Assembly: GCF_963576675.1 (NCBI RefSeq)
Contig: NC_088910.1
Span: 31,746,531 to 31,810,530, forward strand
Reading direction: 5' to 3'
Length of the DNA: 64,000 nt
From: Euphorbia lathyris
Lineage: Eukaryota; Streptophyta; Magnoliopsida; Malpighiales; Euphorbiaceae
Shown here: one piece after another, positions 44,700-58,100 of the stretch
Numbering within the stretch: the first letter of the stretch is position 1
How the letters are laid out: each line of letters opens with the position of its first letter
Position numbers and translations under genes: made by a program
The notes under the pieces: generated by a model
Database searches by the model: none
The model's input: the letters and a program-made list of their open reading frames with translations, nothing else
Told to the model about the DNA's origin: nothing

Positions 44700-46950
44700 T
44701 TTTTATCCACATTTAGGTTGTGGGTCATATTTTCTAGAGCTATCCCTTTGATGTGTGTGGGAGTCTGCAAACACGTCTTTGAATCCTACAGGGTCATCTT
44801 TATATCTTTTTTCAAGGAATCAGGTAGATGTCTGTCCATTTTCAACTGTCAATCTTCCCTCAAATAGAATGTATATGTCCCTTCCAGTGGTTGGGGTCAA
44901 AGCCTCTTTTCTCCTCTAGTGTCTACAATGTTTCGATTGCCTATGTCTGCTTTTGGTCTAGAGATGCCCAGTGTACCTTTTGAGCCTTCTTTCTATCTCT
45001 GACTATTATGATGATATTATTACAAGGGATGGACATGGTGAATTTACGTATGTTAATGGTCACATCAGCTTTAGTGAGTATAGGTCTGCCAATAATGGCA
45101 TTGTAATCGTTGTTATCGAGCACTATGTCCGCCATTACCAAATCAGCTTTGAATGCTTGCTTCCGCTTAATGTCCTTGAAGACAGCCTGGAGCTCTGTCA
45201 TTCCTACCACAGGGACTTCTATGTCAGAAAGTCAAAAGGGTATGTGTTTCCCTGTAGGCGCTTACGGGATATCTCTAGTTGGCCTAGTGCTCGAGTGGTC
45301 AGTAAGTTAACTGAGCTACCTATGTCTACCATGATCTTATGGACTAGGAAATGATTGACAATTACGGAATCCACTAAGGCCTCATGGCAAGGAGGTAAAG
45401 AGAGTGGCTAGATAGAGAAGTTTATTAGCATTGTGTATACTTCTTAAGGAGTGTCTATGCTTCGTTGTGTACATTTAGGCCTTTGACTTGTGCTCTACAC
45501 TTCTCGAGGTGGTGCCTCGATGTAACGCTCATTCTCAGCTATATGTATAGCTCTAGTTTTCGAGTTTCTATATTTATTATCTTCTTATGCAAATGGTCTC
45601 CAAATGTGTCGTCGCCTCTGGCAGACGTCCTTACTGACTTGCTCTTTCCTTTCTCTATATTATGACTAATTTTTAGTCTTATATCCATATTGCTTTCCAC
45701 GTAGTTTACAGGGAATTTATTGTCATCGTACTTGACGATGCTTTAACCTATAACATTAATTCCTCAAAGTTGCAAGGAGTATCAATGTAACATTTTTGAC
45801 GTAGGGGTTCACATTTAGTACCTTTTGCTAGGGCATCAATGGCGACTTTCAGGTTAACTGTTTTCATGAGGATGCCATCTTATGGAATTTAGTTAGGTAG
45901 TCATGCAAATGCTCGGTGGGGGATATCATATAAGTCAGTACTAATTCTTCTAGCTTTCACTGCCCCTAACAAATCAGACTACAAACAAGTCCTTCAAATG
46001 TTTGAATGTATTGATCGATCTCGTTGGTAGTTCCATGTAGCTCCCATAAGTTGTCCTTATTAGAATACTAGAAAATATCTTACACATGACCGTGACGTCC
46101 TGGGTGTATAATTGCACCATACTCATGAAAACATCATAGTGTTCATTAGGATTTTCAAGTCCGATGCAGTGAGGTAGTCGAGGTGTATTCTAATGTAGGG
46201 GGGAATGGTGTGTCTATTACTCTCTGGGAGAAAAGAGTATGGGAAAGTTTTTGATAGCCTACCATACCTTCGAGGATCCTTTTATCGAGGATCTTTTGAA
46301 ATGGCCATACCAAGATTCATTTGTTGTTGGTCTGGGTTAGGTCCATCACGCGCCTTGGTTTTTTCACTATTGGCATTGTTGTCGGGGTCTCCGTAAGGGG
46401 CTGTTGTCTCTCACATTTGGTGTGGGGGACCGCTCCCTCATCAGGTACTCCTATATTTGGTGGTTTTTGTGTTGTAACTATAATTGAGCCTCCCTCAGCT
46501 TGATGTGGGGACTCTCACAGCTTTTGTAGGACAATTGCAAAAGTCACAGTAGTGTGTTCAGGTTGAATGATATCTTTATGGTTGTTGGCTTCATTGTCAT
46601 CGGAGGGCGTGGATCCTTCTTTCGTGGTTGGCGAGAAGTCGTCGAGGTTAGAACTGCTTTTAGGATGCTTAACCAGAGTCATGCTGAGAACTCTAGGTTG
46701 CGCTCCCGTCATGTGGGGCGAAGACCTTTTGCAAGGAAGGTTGCTCGATTGGTCAAGTTGAGAAGATAGGTTGAATTTTGCCTAAGTACCTATCCACGCC
46801 CACTGTATCAAATGTTAGGTCTAGCCCAAGAGCTCGGTCATTGATCTTCAGAGGTTGACCTACACTAGGATGAGCCCCTAAGTACACATTGATGCTAAAG
46901 TTAGTAAGATTGTAAGGAAAAGTACTGAAATATAATGTGGAATCTATCCT
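44700..46950 (-). pseudogene. Decayed Ty3/gypsy gag-protease region
   Basis: On the minus strand a broken frame gives Gag-like text near 46000-46180 (NPNEHYDVFMSMVQLYTQDV, then SINTFKHLKDLF). Further on, the protease region shows MVDIGSSVNLLTTRALGQLE near 45330, where the expected DTG or DSG reads DIG. After a frame change comes YNAIIGRPILTKADVTINIR (44941-45210), the block that follows the protease in gypsy elements. Stops and shifts interrupt it throughout, and no reverse transcriptase is seen. LTRs not found. Confidence 0.6.
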
Positions 46951-47571
46951 AAAAACAGAGTAAAGTGCCTTTTTATAGGGGATCTCGAAAGGGTGAAATT
47001 ACTTTGTTGCCGTTAAGTGAGCCGATGGCTGTAAGTTGGTGTAGATAGTGAGGGGCTTTTAGATCCCAAAGGGGATGGGCTTCTTGACAGCCTCAGTCCC
47101 ATTTGAGCTTATGTCTTTGAATCTATAACAATATAGAGAAACTAATGGAATACCATATTGATTAAGAAACTATATTGATATATTCTATTTAGGAGCAATA
47201 TACATATTTATATATAAGTAGCTTATGATATATCCTTTTTAGGAGCAGTACACATATTTATATACAAGTAGTTTCTGATATATTCTACAATCAAGGAGAC
47301 ATACATACCAGCAACTCTAGTAGTTCTTCAACAGTTTTCGGCATGTTATTCATTAATTAACTTGACTTATTATATATATGAGTTTTCAGGTGGATTTATT
47401 CAGGAACAACATAAAAATTACATTCATCCTGTTTCGACTTCGAGAAGCAAAATATACGCATCCCCAACTTTTTTTAAGTTGGATAATCATTATATTTCTA
47501 CTATATTCATATTTAGTATGATCAAACATCATTAAATTTCAAAGAAATTAAATAGCTTCATTAATGAAAAA
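46951..47571. other. Unassigned DNA, possibly gypsy debris
   Basis: Includes a direct repeat of about 60 bp near 47170-47290 (AGGAGCA(A/G)TA(T/C)ACATATTTATAT). No gene seen. Confidence 0.4.
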
Positions 47572-48130
47572 AGGATAAAATACAAAAATAGTCCTAACGT
47601 TTACCGATATGAGCAATTTACCTCTAACATCTAAAATGGTGCAATTGTATCCCTAACGTTGGCCGTCAAGAGCAATTTTACCCATCACATTGATAACTTA
47701 GATCAATTTGAAAAATAATTCATCAAACTATCTTCTTGGTCATGAATTTTATCACTTACACTTCACATGTGCCTCAGCTTATCAACAGATCAAAAAACAT
47801 ATGATTCGATGTGTAAAAAAATTAATATTGTATTCCGTACTAGTTGCACAAAACAATTTAAATATTTCATCGAATTTAAAAATATTAATCTCCAATTCTA
47901 TTATTAAATCATAAAAAATATGAACTCATTTTTTTAGAACCAACAAATATACAATTGAACAGAATAAGAAATAAAATATCTATATAACGATATCTACAAT
48001 TGACCGAACTTATCAACACTAGGAGTTAAATTATTCTTGGCTGCCAACGTTAGAGGTAAAATTACACTATTTTAGCAATGGTAAAGTTACTCTTGGCTAT
48101 ACACATTAAGAGTATTTTTACACCTTATCC
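47572..48130. mobile_element. Non-autonomous MULE-type element, 559 bp
   Basis: Same family as 27792-28493: both read GGATAA...CAAAAATA at the start, share TCAAACTATCTTCTTGGTCATGA-like interior text (one T/G difference), and end with inverted counterparts. The flanks AATGAAAAA (47563-47571) and CATTAAAAA (48131-48139) match at 7 of 9, consistent with an older insertion. Confidence 0.75.
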
Positions 48131-48139
48131 CATTAAAAA

Positions 48140-49143
48140 TTTTTTACAAAACTAGACCTTAGGAGAGATGCTCTTCAGCTTACTTTTTACGACCTAAACC
48201 AAACTCAACGCAATCTTATTCAAACTATGACAGAAGAATGTGAAAGGTTGACTTATATTTATGAGATGATAAAATATGGCAAAACTTTTACCACGAATTG
48301 GTTCACGCAGAACTGAACGCATTGGTTCACATAAGAATGCACGGAAAATAATAACTTGTTGCTTAATTATGCCCTTCCTACAGGTTTTACATGAAAAAGA
48401 TTTGACTCAGCATGTTCTATTCGCAATTTACATATTTAGATTCATTCCTAAACATACTTTTGGCTATTAATTCTCCGATATTTGTTTACGTATAAAAATA
48501 ACAAAAAAAAAATTCAATTAGTCAACCAAAAAAATATATTAAAAAAGTGAGAATATTTTACCCTTTAAGCTTTTAAAAAAACTACTACATTCTTACCCTT
48601 CTGAAAACACTAGTCACTCACCTTTTTTCCCACTTCCAAAATACAATATTTTCGGACAAAAAAGAGACCTTTCTTTATTGCTGATATTTTTCTATGTTAA
48701 AGTTAAAATGTATTTACATTCAATTGATCGGGAACATTTTGAGGATATTTCAAGATGCTAATTTCATATTAATAGAAACAAAACAAAATCGGACAAGAGC
48801 TTCTATATCGAACGGCATTTTGAAATACTTGCAACTGACAGTAATTGCAATTGACTATAAATTTTATATTTTTTAGAAAATAAAAAGATGTATGTACATA
48901 AATGTAAATAATTAATGCCTGGCAGATTGTGTTTTTAATACAAAAAGCTAGCATCCCATTTCATGCCAACTCCAGCTTCAGCTTTGTTGGTTTGCTTGCT
49001 TCACTTCACCTATATCTACTAGAAAAAAATATAAGATTACAACTCTCAATTTCCCCCTAAATAACTAACACACAATCACCTATTCACTCTTGTTAATCTG
49101 TATCACAGCAAGATTCTCAAAATTTGGCATCAAAAATTCGAAA
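48140..49143. other. 3' flank of the UTP10 gene
   Basis: AT-rich, no gene recognised. The last 150 bp or so before 49144 is expected to be the UTP10 3' UTR on the minus strand. Confidence 0.45.
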
Positions 49144-52100
49144 CTACTGCAGGTATTCCCGAAGACTTTCACCGCTCATTGTTTCCATCTCCTTGAGAAT
49201 ATCCTGTGCCAGAGATTTAACAGCTAGTTCCATGTCCTCCAGCAGCTCACCCAGGAAGGGTATGGTTTCAGGCAAAAATACCAGATATTCTTCTTTAAGA
49301 TTATCTAGCAGATTCTTCACTATTCTCAGTCCTAATATCCTAGACCGTACCTTATCGCTCCGTGTTTGCAACAATACCTGGAGTGTGGAAAATTAATATG
49401 TTTACGTGACATTAAATACAATGGACATAAATGAGTGAGGATGCTAAACGAAATTCACACACATAAACAACAATCACCAAGTCCGTCTGAATTCTAATAA
49501 CGCAATCATATAGCAGGGAGAGAATTTAAGATCATGGATGGGCACACGTGCATGAGTATGTAGACTGTTATACACAACCAGACAACAGGAAGTTGCTAAC
49601 TGTTAAGTCATTACCCGCCTTTTCTTTAGCTTGGGAATTCAAAGAAACAATGCACAACATCTAGTCAAGTTAACCAGCTAATTCACTACCTGATTGATTC
49701 AGACCTTATATCCATAATTATTCATTCAACTTTTAGCCAGTAAAATAGGTCAAGTATTTCAACTCGTTATTTCTAAGAAAGGCTAAGAGCTATGTTGCAC
49801 GGAAATGGGCACTGGGAAACGTTATTTTTAAACCTAGCCTTCAAAATATAGCTAGTAAAAGGAAACAGATACGAAATGCAGAAACCCTACATTAGTGCAG
49901 TTTCTGTGCAACATAGGTTAAGAGAAGGTGCCAAAGACTAATAACTCAGAGCATCTTATCTTCCCTTAACTAAGAAAAATTTATAATATTCCATCTATTA
50001 ACAATTTTACAAGCATTGATCGAAAAACAAAGTATATATGATTGCGAGAAGCAATACTTGGCTCAAACAATGATTTGAAATCATGTGTTTTAAAAGAATA
50101 TAAATGATTGCGAGAAGCAATCTTGTAGATATTTGAGTTAATAATGGATCCAAAAATAAAATAAAGGTTAGAGATATTTAACTCTTGTTTCTTTTATCAT
50201 GTGCATCACCAATTAAGGTTGGCTTAAATAGGTAAGGTCTTCAAGTTGTTTAAGCTAGAGATCTTGAGTTCGGGTCCTAGTGTACACAACGAACTTTAAT
50301 TGGGAGAGGATCCACCTAAAGGGTGTCTGACAATCCTCAAACCGGTTAAACGAGTTAATTATCAAACAGCAATATCATGTGTATGCTACATATGTATCCC
50401 AAATACGACGATAACATTTTAGTGTACCATCATGCCAATATAAAAGATTCAACAATTTCAATAGGTAGAAATTAACAGAAAGGAGGTAGATACAAGATGT
50501 AAAACTTTCAAAAATTACCTCATGGTTCAAGGGCTTCCATAGAAGGTCCGTCCCAGAGGTAACAGCCATTTGACCAATGCAAATGACCAATAACTGATCA
50601 ACTTCGTCAACAGATGGTATGCTTGAATGATCTTCTAGAGAAGTTGGTGGCTCTATTACAAGCTGCGAGACAATGGGCTTTAACAGAACCTGTAAAAGCA
50701 TGCAAATCATAAATCAATAAGCAAACAACAATAAGATAATGGAAAGAGAAGAATCAAGAATTAGCTTCAAAAGTAAAAAATTGGTGATCACATGCATTGA
50801 AATAGAAGGAAATACCAGCTGAGACTCTTTCTTTCCATTATTACCTTCAATTACTTGCAGTAGAAAATTCATAAATTGACAATTTCTAGTGCGCGAACAT
50901 ATAACATTGGGACACATAAGACAGAGAAAAGAACAATACTACTAAAGTTGTACTATCTAACTAAAGCCACAAAGAATCCTGCTAAACAGAACATGTCATC
51001 AAAATACATTGTTTACTTGCTATGGTACTATAAATTTTTTGCATATCAAAGAACAGGTGTCCAGTTACTAGCAACTGTATAGTAAAAAAGTGAAACCATT
51101 TCTTCTAGCAAGTGGCACAAAGGTATTAAGTGTTGCAGTAGGAATTAGAAGTCACTTGCCTTTGTCTTGCAATGTTTACAAGAATATTATTATAGCGATC
51201 ATCAATAGGTGAAAGAAACGACAGTGTAGCTTGCTGAACCCCACATAAGTAAATACTAAATACAGATCTTAGATAATGTTCAACACTAAACAATTATTCT
51301 AGGATATCCAACAACCAAATCAAGGAAAGATTCCTTTAGAGGAAGCATATCACATCAAGCAACAAAATCAATCTACTTGGCAAATTTCTATTGACTGAAA
51401 TTTGTAACTAGCTATATGAAGTGTTCAACAATTGACTGAACAAGCAAGAAAAATCCTATAGCAGTAGCATAATCAGTAGTTCCAGACACATGAAATATGA
51501 TCAAAGTTGCAAACTAGTAGACAATAATAATGAAAAATATAAAACCATGGTCCAAGAATCCCCTTTTTTTTAATGAACATATGTGTGCTGGCTAACAACT
51601 ATATACATGCAACAGAAAGTAAAAAAAAGCAAAGGTTACTGGCCTGGAAATTTGAAGAATCCAGAAATTTGAGATTCCCAGTGTCGTATAGAAAACATTT
51701 ATGTAAAGCTGAGATGACTAGTGCTCTCAGGTGCCAGCTTTTAAGTGACAACACATTGTTTTTGTCTTTTATATCACCCCCTGCTTCCTGAATCTTGGCT
51801 TTCTTTTTCTTTCGAATCAAACCAGCACCTTTTGCATCTGATGCATCCAAAAGGTGCATCACGCAACCTTCAAGCAAGTACTTGAAGTAATGGACAAAAA
51901 GCGACCTGCATTTACAAATGATGCAATCCAATTGACAATGCGTCTTTAGAGATGATTAAGAATGTAATGCATTTGGAACTGGCAGTAGCATCTCCTTAGA
52001 GACCATTCATTGAAAGGTTGACGAAGAAATAAAAAAGTTCCCAAAAAAGATAGTTGAGCACACATCTTTAACATCTTTTAAGATATCCCATGTACATAAA

Positions 52101-55100
52101 ATCAGTTCATACTCAAATCAGAAGAAGAAGAAGAAGAAGAAGAAGAAGAAGAATTTAGAACCACAATTTGGCAGACGATATAACCTTTCCACTAATAAAC
52201 ATTTCAGGCATACTAAGCTTAATAAAAGACTAAGATTTCAACTAAACACAATACGTTTACTTACCTATGATTCTCAGCAAGCTTGTTCACAAGACGAAAT
52301 AAGGCAATGGACCTATCAATGGATTTACCCCCTTCATTGGAAATTTCTCCAACATCTGATTCTGCCCAATCAATACTACTAATAAAAAGAGGTTTGAACA
52401 TCGACTCAGTGAGTTTCATTGTCAGAGAAATCATGGCATCAATGACACTTTCTTCTACAACATCAATGTTCAGAATTGAAATGGGGTGTTGACGACGAAG
52501 ATCAAGAGCACGTAAGCACAGTTCATAGATCTTTCCATAATAACCACTAACAGATGATCTATCCATGTTACCAACTAAGCTCTTTAGTATTTGGAAAGTG
52601 ATTGTCAAACTTGAATCCCCTGACTCAACTGCATCAGAATATATCTTCAGCAAAGGTGGCACAGCAAGTCGGACCTGGACAAAGTGAAAGAAAAATGATA
52701 TTTCTTGAGTATTATTAATAAGGTGAAAACAAGCTGCTTACAAGGACTTACAGGAATTTTCTCAGTGAGAAGCCTCCGTATTACATCAGCTTTCAGTTTC
52801 AGCTTTGGCTTTGATTCAGTTGTATATTCAGGACTAAGCACAATAATTCTTATAACCTCTTCAAGGTATGGATTTAAAAAGCCACCAAGCTTGTCTACGA
52901 CTGCCTCCAACGTAACAAGTATAGACTGCATCAAAGATTCCTCTGAAGCTGGAAGTGCACCAGAGGTGCTAAAATCACCACTGCTAGAAGAGACTTCATG
53001 AGATATCTTAATCATATTTTTCATTATTCTAGGCAACTCAGTAAGTGCCCTTGGTCCAAGAACATTAACCAAGGCACCTGTTGTCCGAAGGCAACCAGAA
53101 GAGATGGCTAAGTTGCATGAGCTTATGGCTTTCGTGATAGATGGAAGGCATGCACTGAAGATAGAATAATCAGAAGAAAAGGCATGTGCCAAAACTTCCA
53201 GTGTTGAAATCGCTGAGAGTTTCACTGAAGAATCAACTTCATCCTCCGTATCATCAACTAACCTCACAATTTCCAAGCATGTCTTATGCAAAGACTCAGT
53301 AGAGCTCCCATCCATATGAAGCCAATCGTTCCTTAAATTTATATTCCTTACCCTTTTTCCCTTGTGCTTCTCTTTCATTGATCCATGGTCCCTTAATTTT
53401 TCACAAAGAAGTCCAAGAGCCTAATTGCACAAAGTACAACAAAATTATAGAACTATTCCGTTAAGCAAACTGGCAAACATTAGGAATTTCAAGTAACTGA
53501 GTTATAAAAACACTAAAACTTGTGCATTTTCAGATGATCCATAACTTGTCTACGCCTAGAAATTTATCTTTCTTGCCAAGTACTGTCAAATTTTTAGCTT
53601 CAATTCTACCAAACTGCACCTGCTCAGTCAGAACTGAGGCAGAAAAATTTGGGCAAACAAAACTATTAAAAAGACTCAAAGAATGATGGCTGAATTTCAA
53701 ACCAACCAAAAGAACACCACTGACATCATAACTTCCACCGCACATAAATCCAGAACTCAACTTTCTTTTGCTTGTTAACCTGGTTGATTTTGCAATGATA
53801 AATATAAGGGGGCATTACCTAAAAAAGATGCCTAATTCATAAACTTACTCAATATCTTTATTTCTAACCTCAAGATATCAATTGTTACCAAGTCCATCAA
53901 AGTCACAACACAATCTTTAAGCAAATGTTTTCAAAGAACATAGGTTTGCATTAGTGAAGCATATACCTTCTTTTGCACATTTCCATCTGAATTCTTAAGC
54001 AAACTGATGATGCCTCTGAAGTATGCCACCGGACTCATAAGTGCTGTGGTACTCCTCAAGAGACCATCTATACATTCTTTCAACTTTTTTCGAATTTTAT
54101 CAGGAACACTTATTTGCTTTCTTCTTGTGTCGACGAGTTGCAACAGCCTAACCACATGTTCCATTAGTGCTTGAAGTGTTGTCTGTAAAGCACAACAGTA
54201 TTATTATCTAGTTTAGCCACTTCACGGACAAAACCAACAAAACCAACAACAGAGGTATATGGAAGCACAAACAGTAAAGTTAGAATATTTTACCAACACC
54301 TAAATTTAAACAAAAAAAAAAGTTATGAAGAAAGCAAAAGCATATTTCTCATTTAGATCAACAGAACTTACGTCTATTTATACACATCTAAGGGAACCCA
54401 TCTACTGATAAGGAGACCCCCTTCTGTCATAAGGAAACGCCGTTCTAACACTCCCATATACAACCTTACACACACTCCCATACAACCTCACACACTAACA
54501 AAAGTCACATATAAAAAGTATTACAAACAAAATTGAAGAGATGACTTCAACAGCACTAGAAAGGATAGCTGTTAGAGACCAAATACCCAAAGCCTCTTTG
54601 TTAGACACCCCACATTAATTGCTCAAACTATAGATTCTCCAACACAACATGCAGAAAATAGAAAATGTTCTTCCGAATAACCAGACAGGTTTAAGACATT
54701 TATGGAATCTTTAGACAAAATCATTTAACATATATATCATCAGGAAAACCATGATCTGGATTTCTCTAGAGATCATTGACAAGTTCTTAATTCAATGCTC
54801 AAGCATGAGAAACAAATTTTTATACAATAGTAAAAACAGAAATAACATGTAAATTCTCAAACCCACACCACCAATTTGAAATTCAAAAATAGCAATTCTC
54901 ATTGAAGCAAAAATATTCAAAACAAATCACTCGCACCTGGATGCTATCACAATCTTCACTCGATTCAACCTTGAACATGAATTCTGGACCTTGCAATTTG
55001 TGTAAAATGAAATCCATGGCAAATAGTGATTCCATAAACAGTTTTTGGCATAAACCGCCAGCTGCTATAAGTTGAACCAGCTTAACAACAGATGGAAGCC

Positions 55101-58100
55101 ATATCATGCATGAATATTGGTCACATATCTGCACAGAAAAGGCATACTCCCATTCTCTCTTTATAGAAGACGTAAGATCATCCAAAGTATGTGCACCACC
55201 AAGGTATGATTCTCCTTTCCTCAACACTAAGGAACGAAAAAGGAGAACCAGCAATGTGGCTAAGCTATTACATTCCCCCAATGTCCTGTAAGAAGCACCT
55301 GAATTAAGCAGAAGATAGAAGACACATCGCAAATCAAGAAATTGTAACGGATAATACCTCAAAAGAAATACAACAATTGACAGCCTCCTATGCTCAGCCA
55401 CCGAGGGCAATATATTCACAAAAATCTGCAAAAATAGCCAATTAGAAAATCAGTTTCAAAGAAACCAACTTGCAATAGAACAGGTGTTTGACACATAAGG
55501 TTAAGCTAACAGTTTACCTGGAGTAACTCCTCGGTGTTTTCTTTCTTAGCCAGCCAACAGGGAATAACAGCAGATACGAGATCCTCAAACACATGTTCCG
55601 AGTAGCTATCAATCTAGTTATGTCACAGGACACCAGAAAAATAAGAGTAATCAGTGCCAAATAGTGGGTTTCCCTGCTCAGCAAGGGACTACCTTGTTGA
55701 CATTTATATCAAACTATCTGTACAAGAATATTAAAATATCCAAAACTAGAAGTCACTCTATCAAAGCAGAGAACCAATGCTTACAATTGCAAGGATACCA
55801 CTTAGAAGTTCACGCACTCATCACAAGACAAAATGAGCACACAATTATCTGTACAAGGCAAGTAGATTTCACAAACCTGGATGACAGTTGATTCTCCAAT
55901 AACCGAAAGTATATCAACTATATGTTCCAATATCTTGTTTGGAACAACCTTCGCTATTGATGATAAAAGTGAGAATACATGGTTGCGTGTGACTCCATCC
56001 TTAGCGACACGGGCACACTTGACCAGCAATTTGATGTCTATTTTATTTGTTACATCTTCCTGGGATGAAAATCAGTTAGACCGAACTAGAAGAAATACAC
56101 ATGAAATCAGATGAGACCAAAATACATAAAAGGGTCGCATACCTTTGGTGGGACAGAATTTACAAATGCAGCAATTATTTCTTCCAATACTAATAAGAGT
56201 GCCTGTGGGACATAATGCGCAGAACCAGACATGGCCCGAGAAAGACCAGATGAAGCATGGATCCACTTCTTATCATGGGTAAGTTCCAACTCATCCGAAA
56301 AAAAATTCCCAAGAAGCTCAAACAAAGGCCTGATAAGAGTTTCCCTATAGCAATATAATTCCATACAGTGAGAAAACAGACACACTAGTTGCATATAGGA
56401 CCAACGTATAAGATAAAAAAATTTAAGAGTTGAGACTAATCAGTGAAAATGAACCTGTTAGCCATGTCTTTCTTCAGTAGCAATATGTCAAGCAAGGAAC
56501 TGAGTGAAAGTAACATAGTATCTCCTTTATAAACCGCACCATGGTCTGAGTTGGATGCTTGATGGGCTATTGATTTCTTTTTCCTTTTCCCATATGTTGA
56601 ACTAGTTTCACAGCTATCTTGTTTTAATATAAAATCAAGGGTCTGTGCTACAGTAGAAGGAGTAATCTGCATCATCCAGGACGTTACCAAACAAGTCTCA
56701 GAAAATGAGATCCAATGATAATCATGCAATACAGTTCAAATAATGAAAATTACGGCAAACATTTCACACCAGGAATCTCCAATAAGCTATGAATGTCAAC
56801 AAGCAAGACAATGAGTCATGTAGAGCTGTCAAAGTAACAGATAAATATGAAGTGAAGGAGTCAATTTAAGGCCCATATGCACAATCATGTTCCCAAGAAC
56901 CTACCATAGATATTCCCCTTAAAGAATTTTTGCAAGGAACTGTTAAATCTTTTATAAACAATTCATATTTGTAAAAACGGACTAGCTAAATTACATCCCA
57001 TGCCCATGATGCATACCCATCAAAAAATGACATTATCTGACTAAACCACTCACTAGAGCTTCAGAGAAAAGCCTGTGCGCCATAAATCTCTATTACAACT
57101 ACAATGTACTTTCACACACAGCAATTTTCAATCCTACATTTTTTTAACTAAAAGAAATTTGTCCAAAGAGAGACTTGAATCAATATCTCACAGAGCTCAC
57201 AATGAGTTCAGGGAAGAAAGGACCTAACAAAGAAGCAGTGTTCTTGGCACAAAATTATGTAAAGCATTCATCAATTCTACTACAGGCCTGATCAACAAAC
57301 AACTAGCTTAATCCAATACATTCTGATAAAATATCTAATAAAGGAAGAGAATCAAAATTGGAAACAGGCTGAGAAAGCAAAGCTAACATTCAAACGCAAC
57401 AGGGCTTCTCTGGTTTCATTGTGGACATCACCATTAGCATTCTGGAACAGCAATACAAGCTCATGAAACAGAAACCCCTGCAAGAAACAAGAAAAAGAAT
57501 ATAAAAATGAAGAATTAGCCAAGAATGATCAGGCAAATGAAGAACCTCACAGCCAATAAAAACCACAATTACTTGTAGTTTTTTGTACCAGTTATGCATA
57601 TAGAACCTGAAATTGTATAAACTGAACCACTTCCAGTAACACTTTTAAAGACATAAGTACATCCATAGTTGCACACAAATGTTTCATACGATAAATAATA
57701 TACAAGTTAAAGCTAACCTGTTTCTCAATTGTCAATTGAGCATATAACTGGTCAGTTAACTTCTGTAAAACAATAATGCAAGGTTCCACAACAGCAGATT
57801 CTTCTGAAGAGAATCCATCCAACTGAAAGAAATATCAATAGAAAAGAAAAGATGAAGTATGGAAAACAAAATCATATCTACAGAAAATTGAAAGAAAGTA
57901 AGTGGCAATTAGTTCCTTACTTGCAAAGCCTTTAACAAATGATCTTCAAAAATACAGCCGTCAAATGAAGAAGGTGGCATAGAACAGATCTAGTACAGAC
58001 CAAACAATGGATTTAGACTGAAGCAATACTGCGAGATGAATGTAACAATGATGAAAGTTAAAAAAATCCTTAAATTTACATCCATTTACTACCTCCAGTA

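Noticed and set aside
46205..46769. Plus-strand ORFs of 60-71 aa
   Set aside because: Antisense to the decayed gypsy gag region; no independent features.
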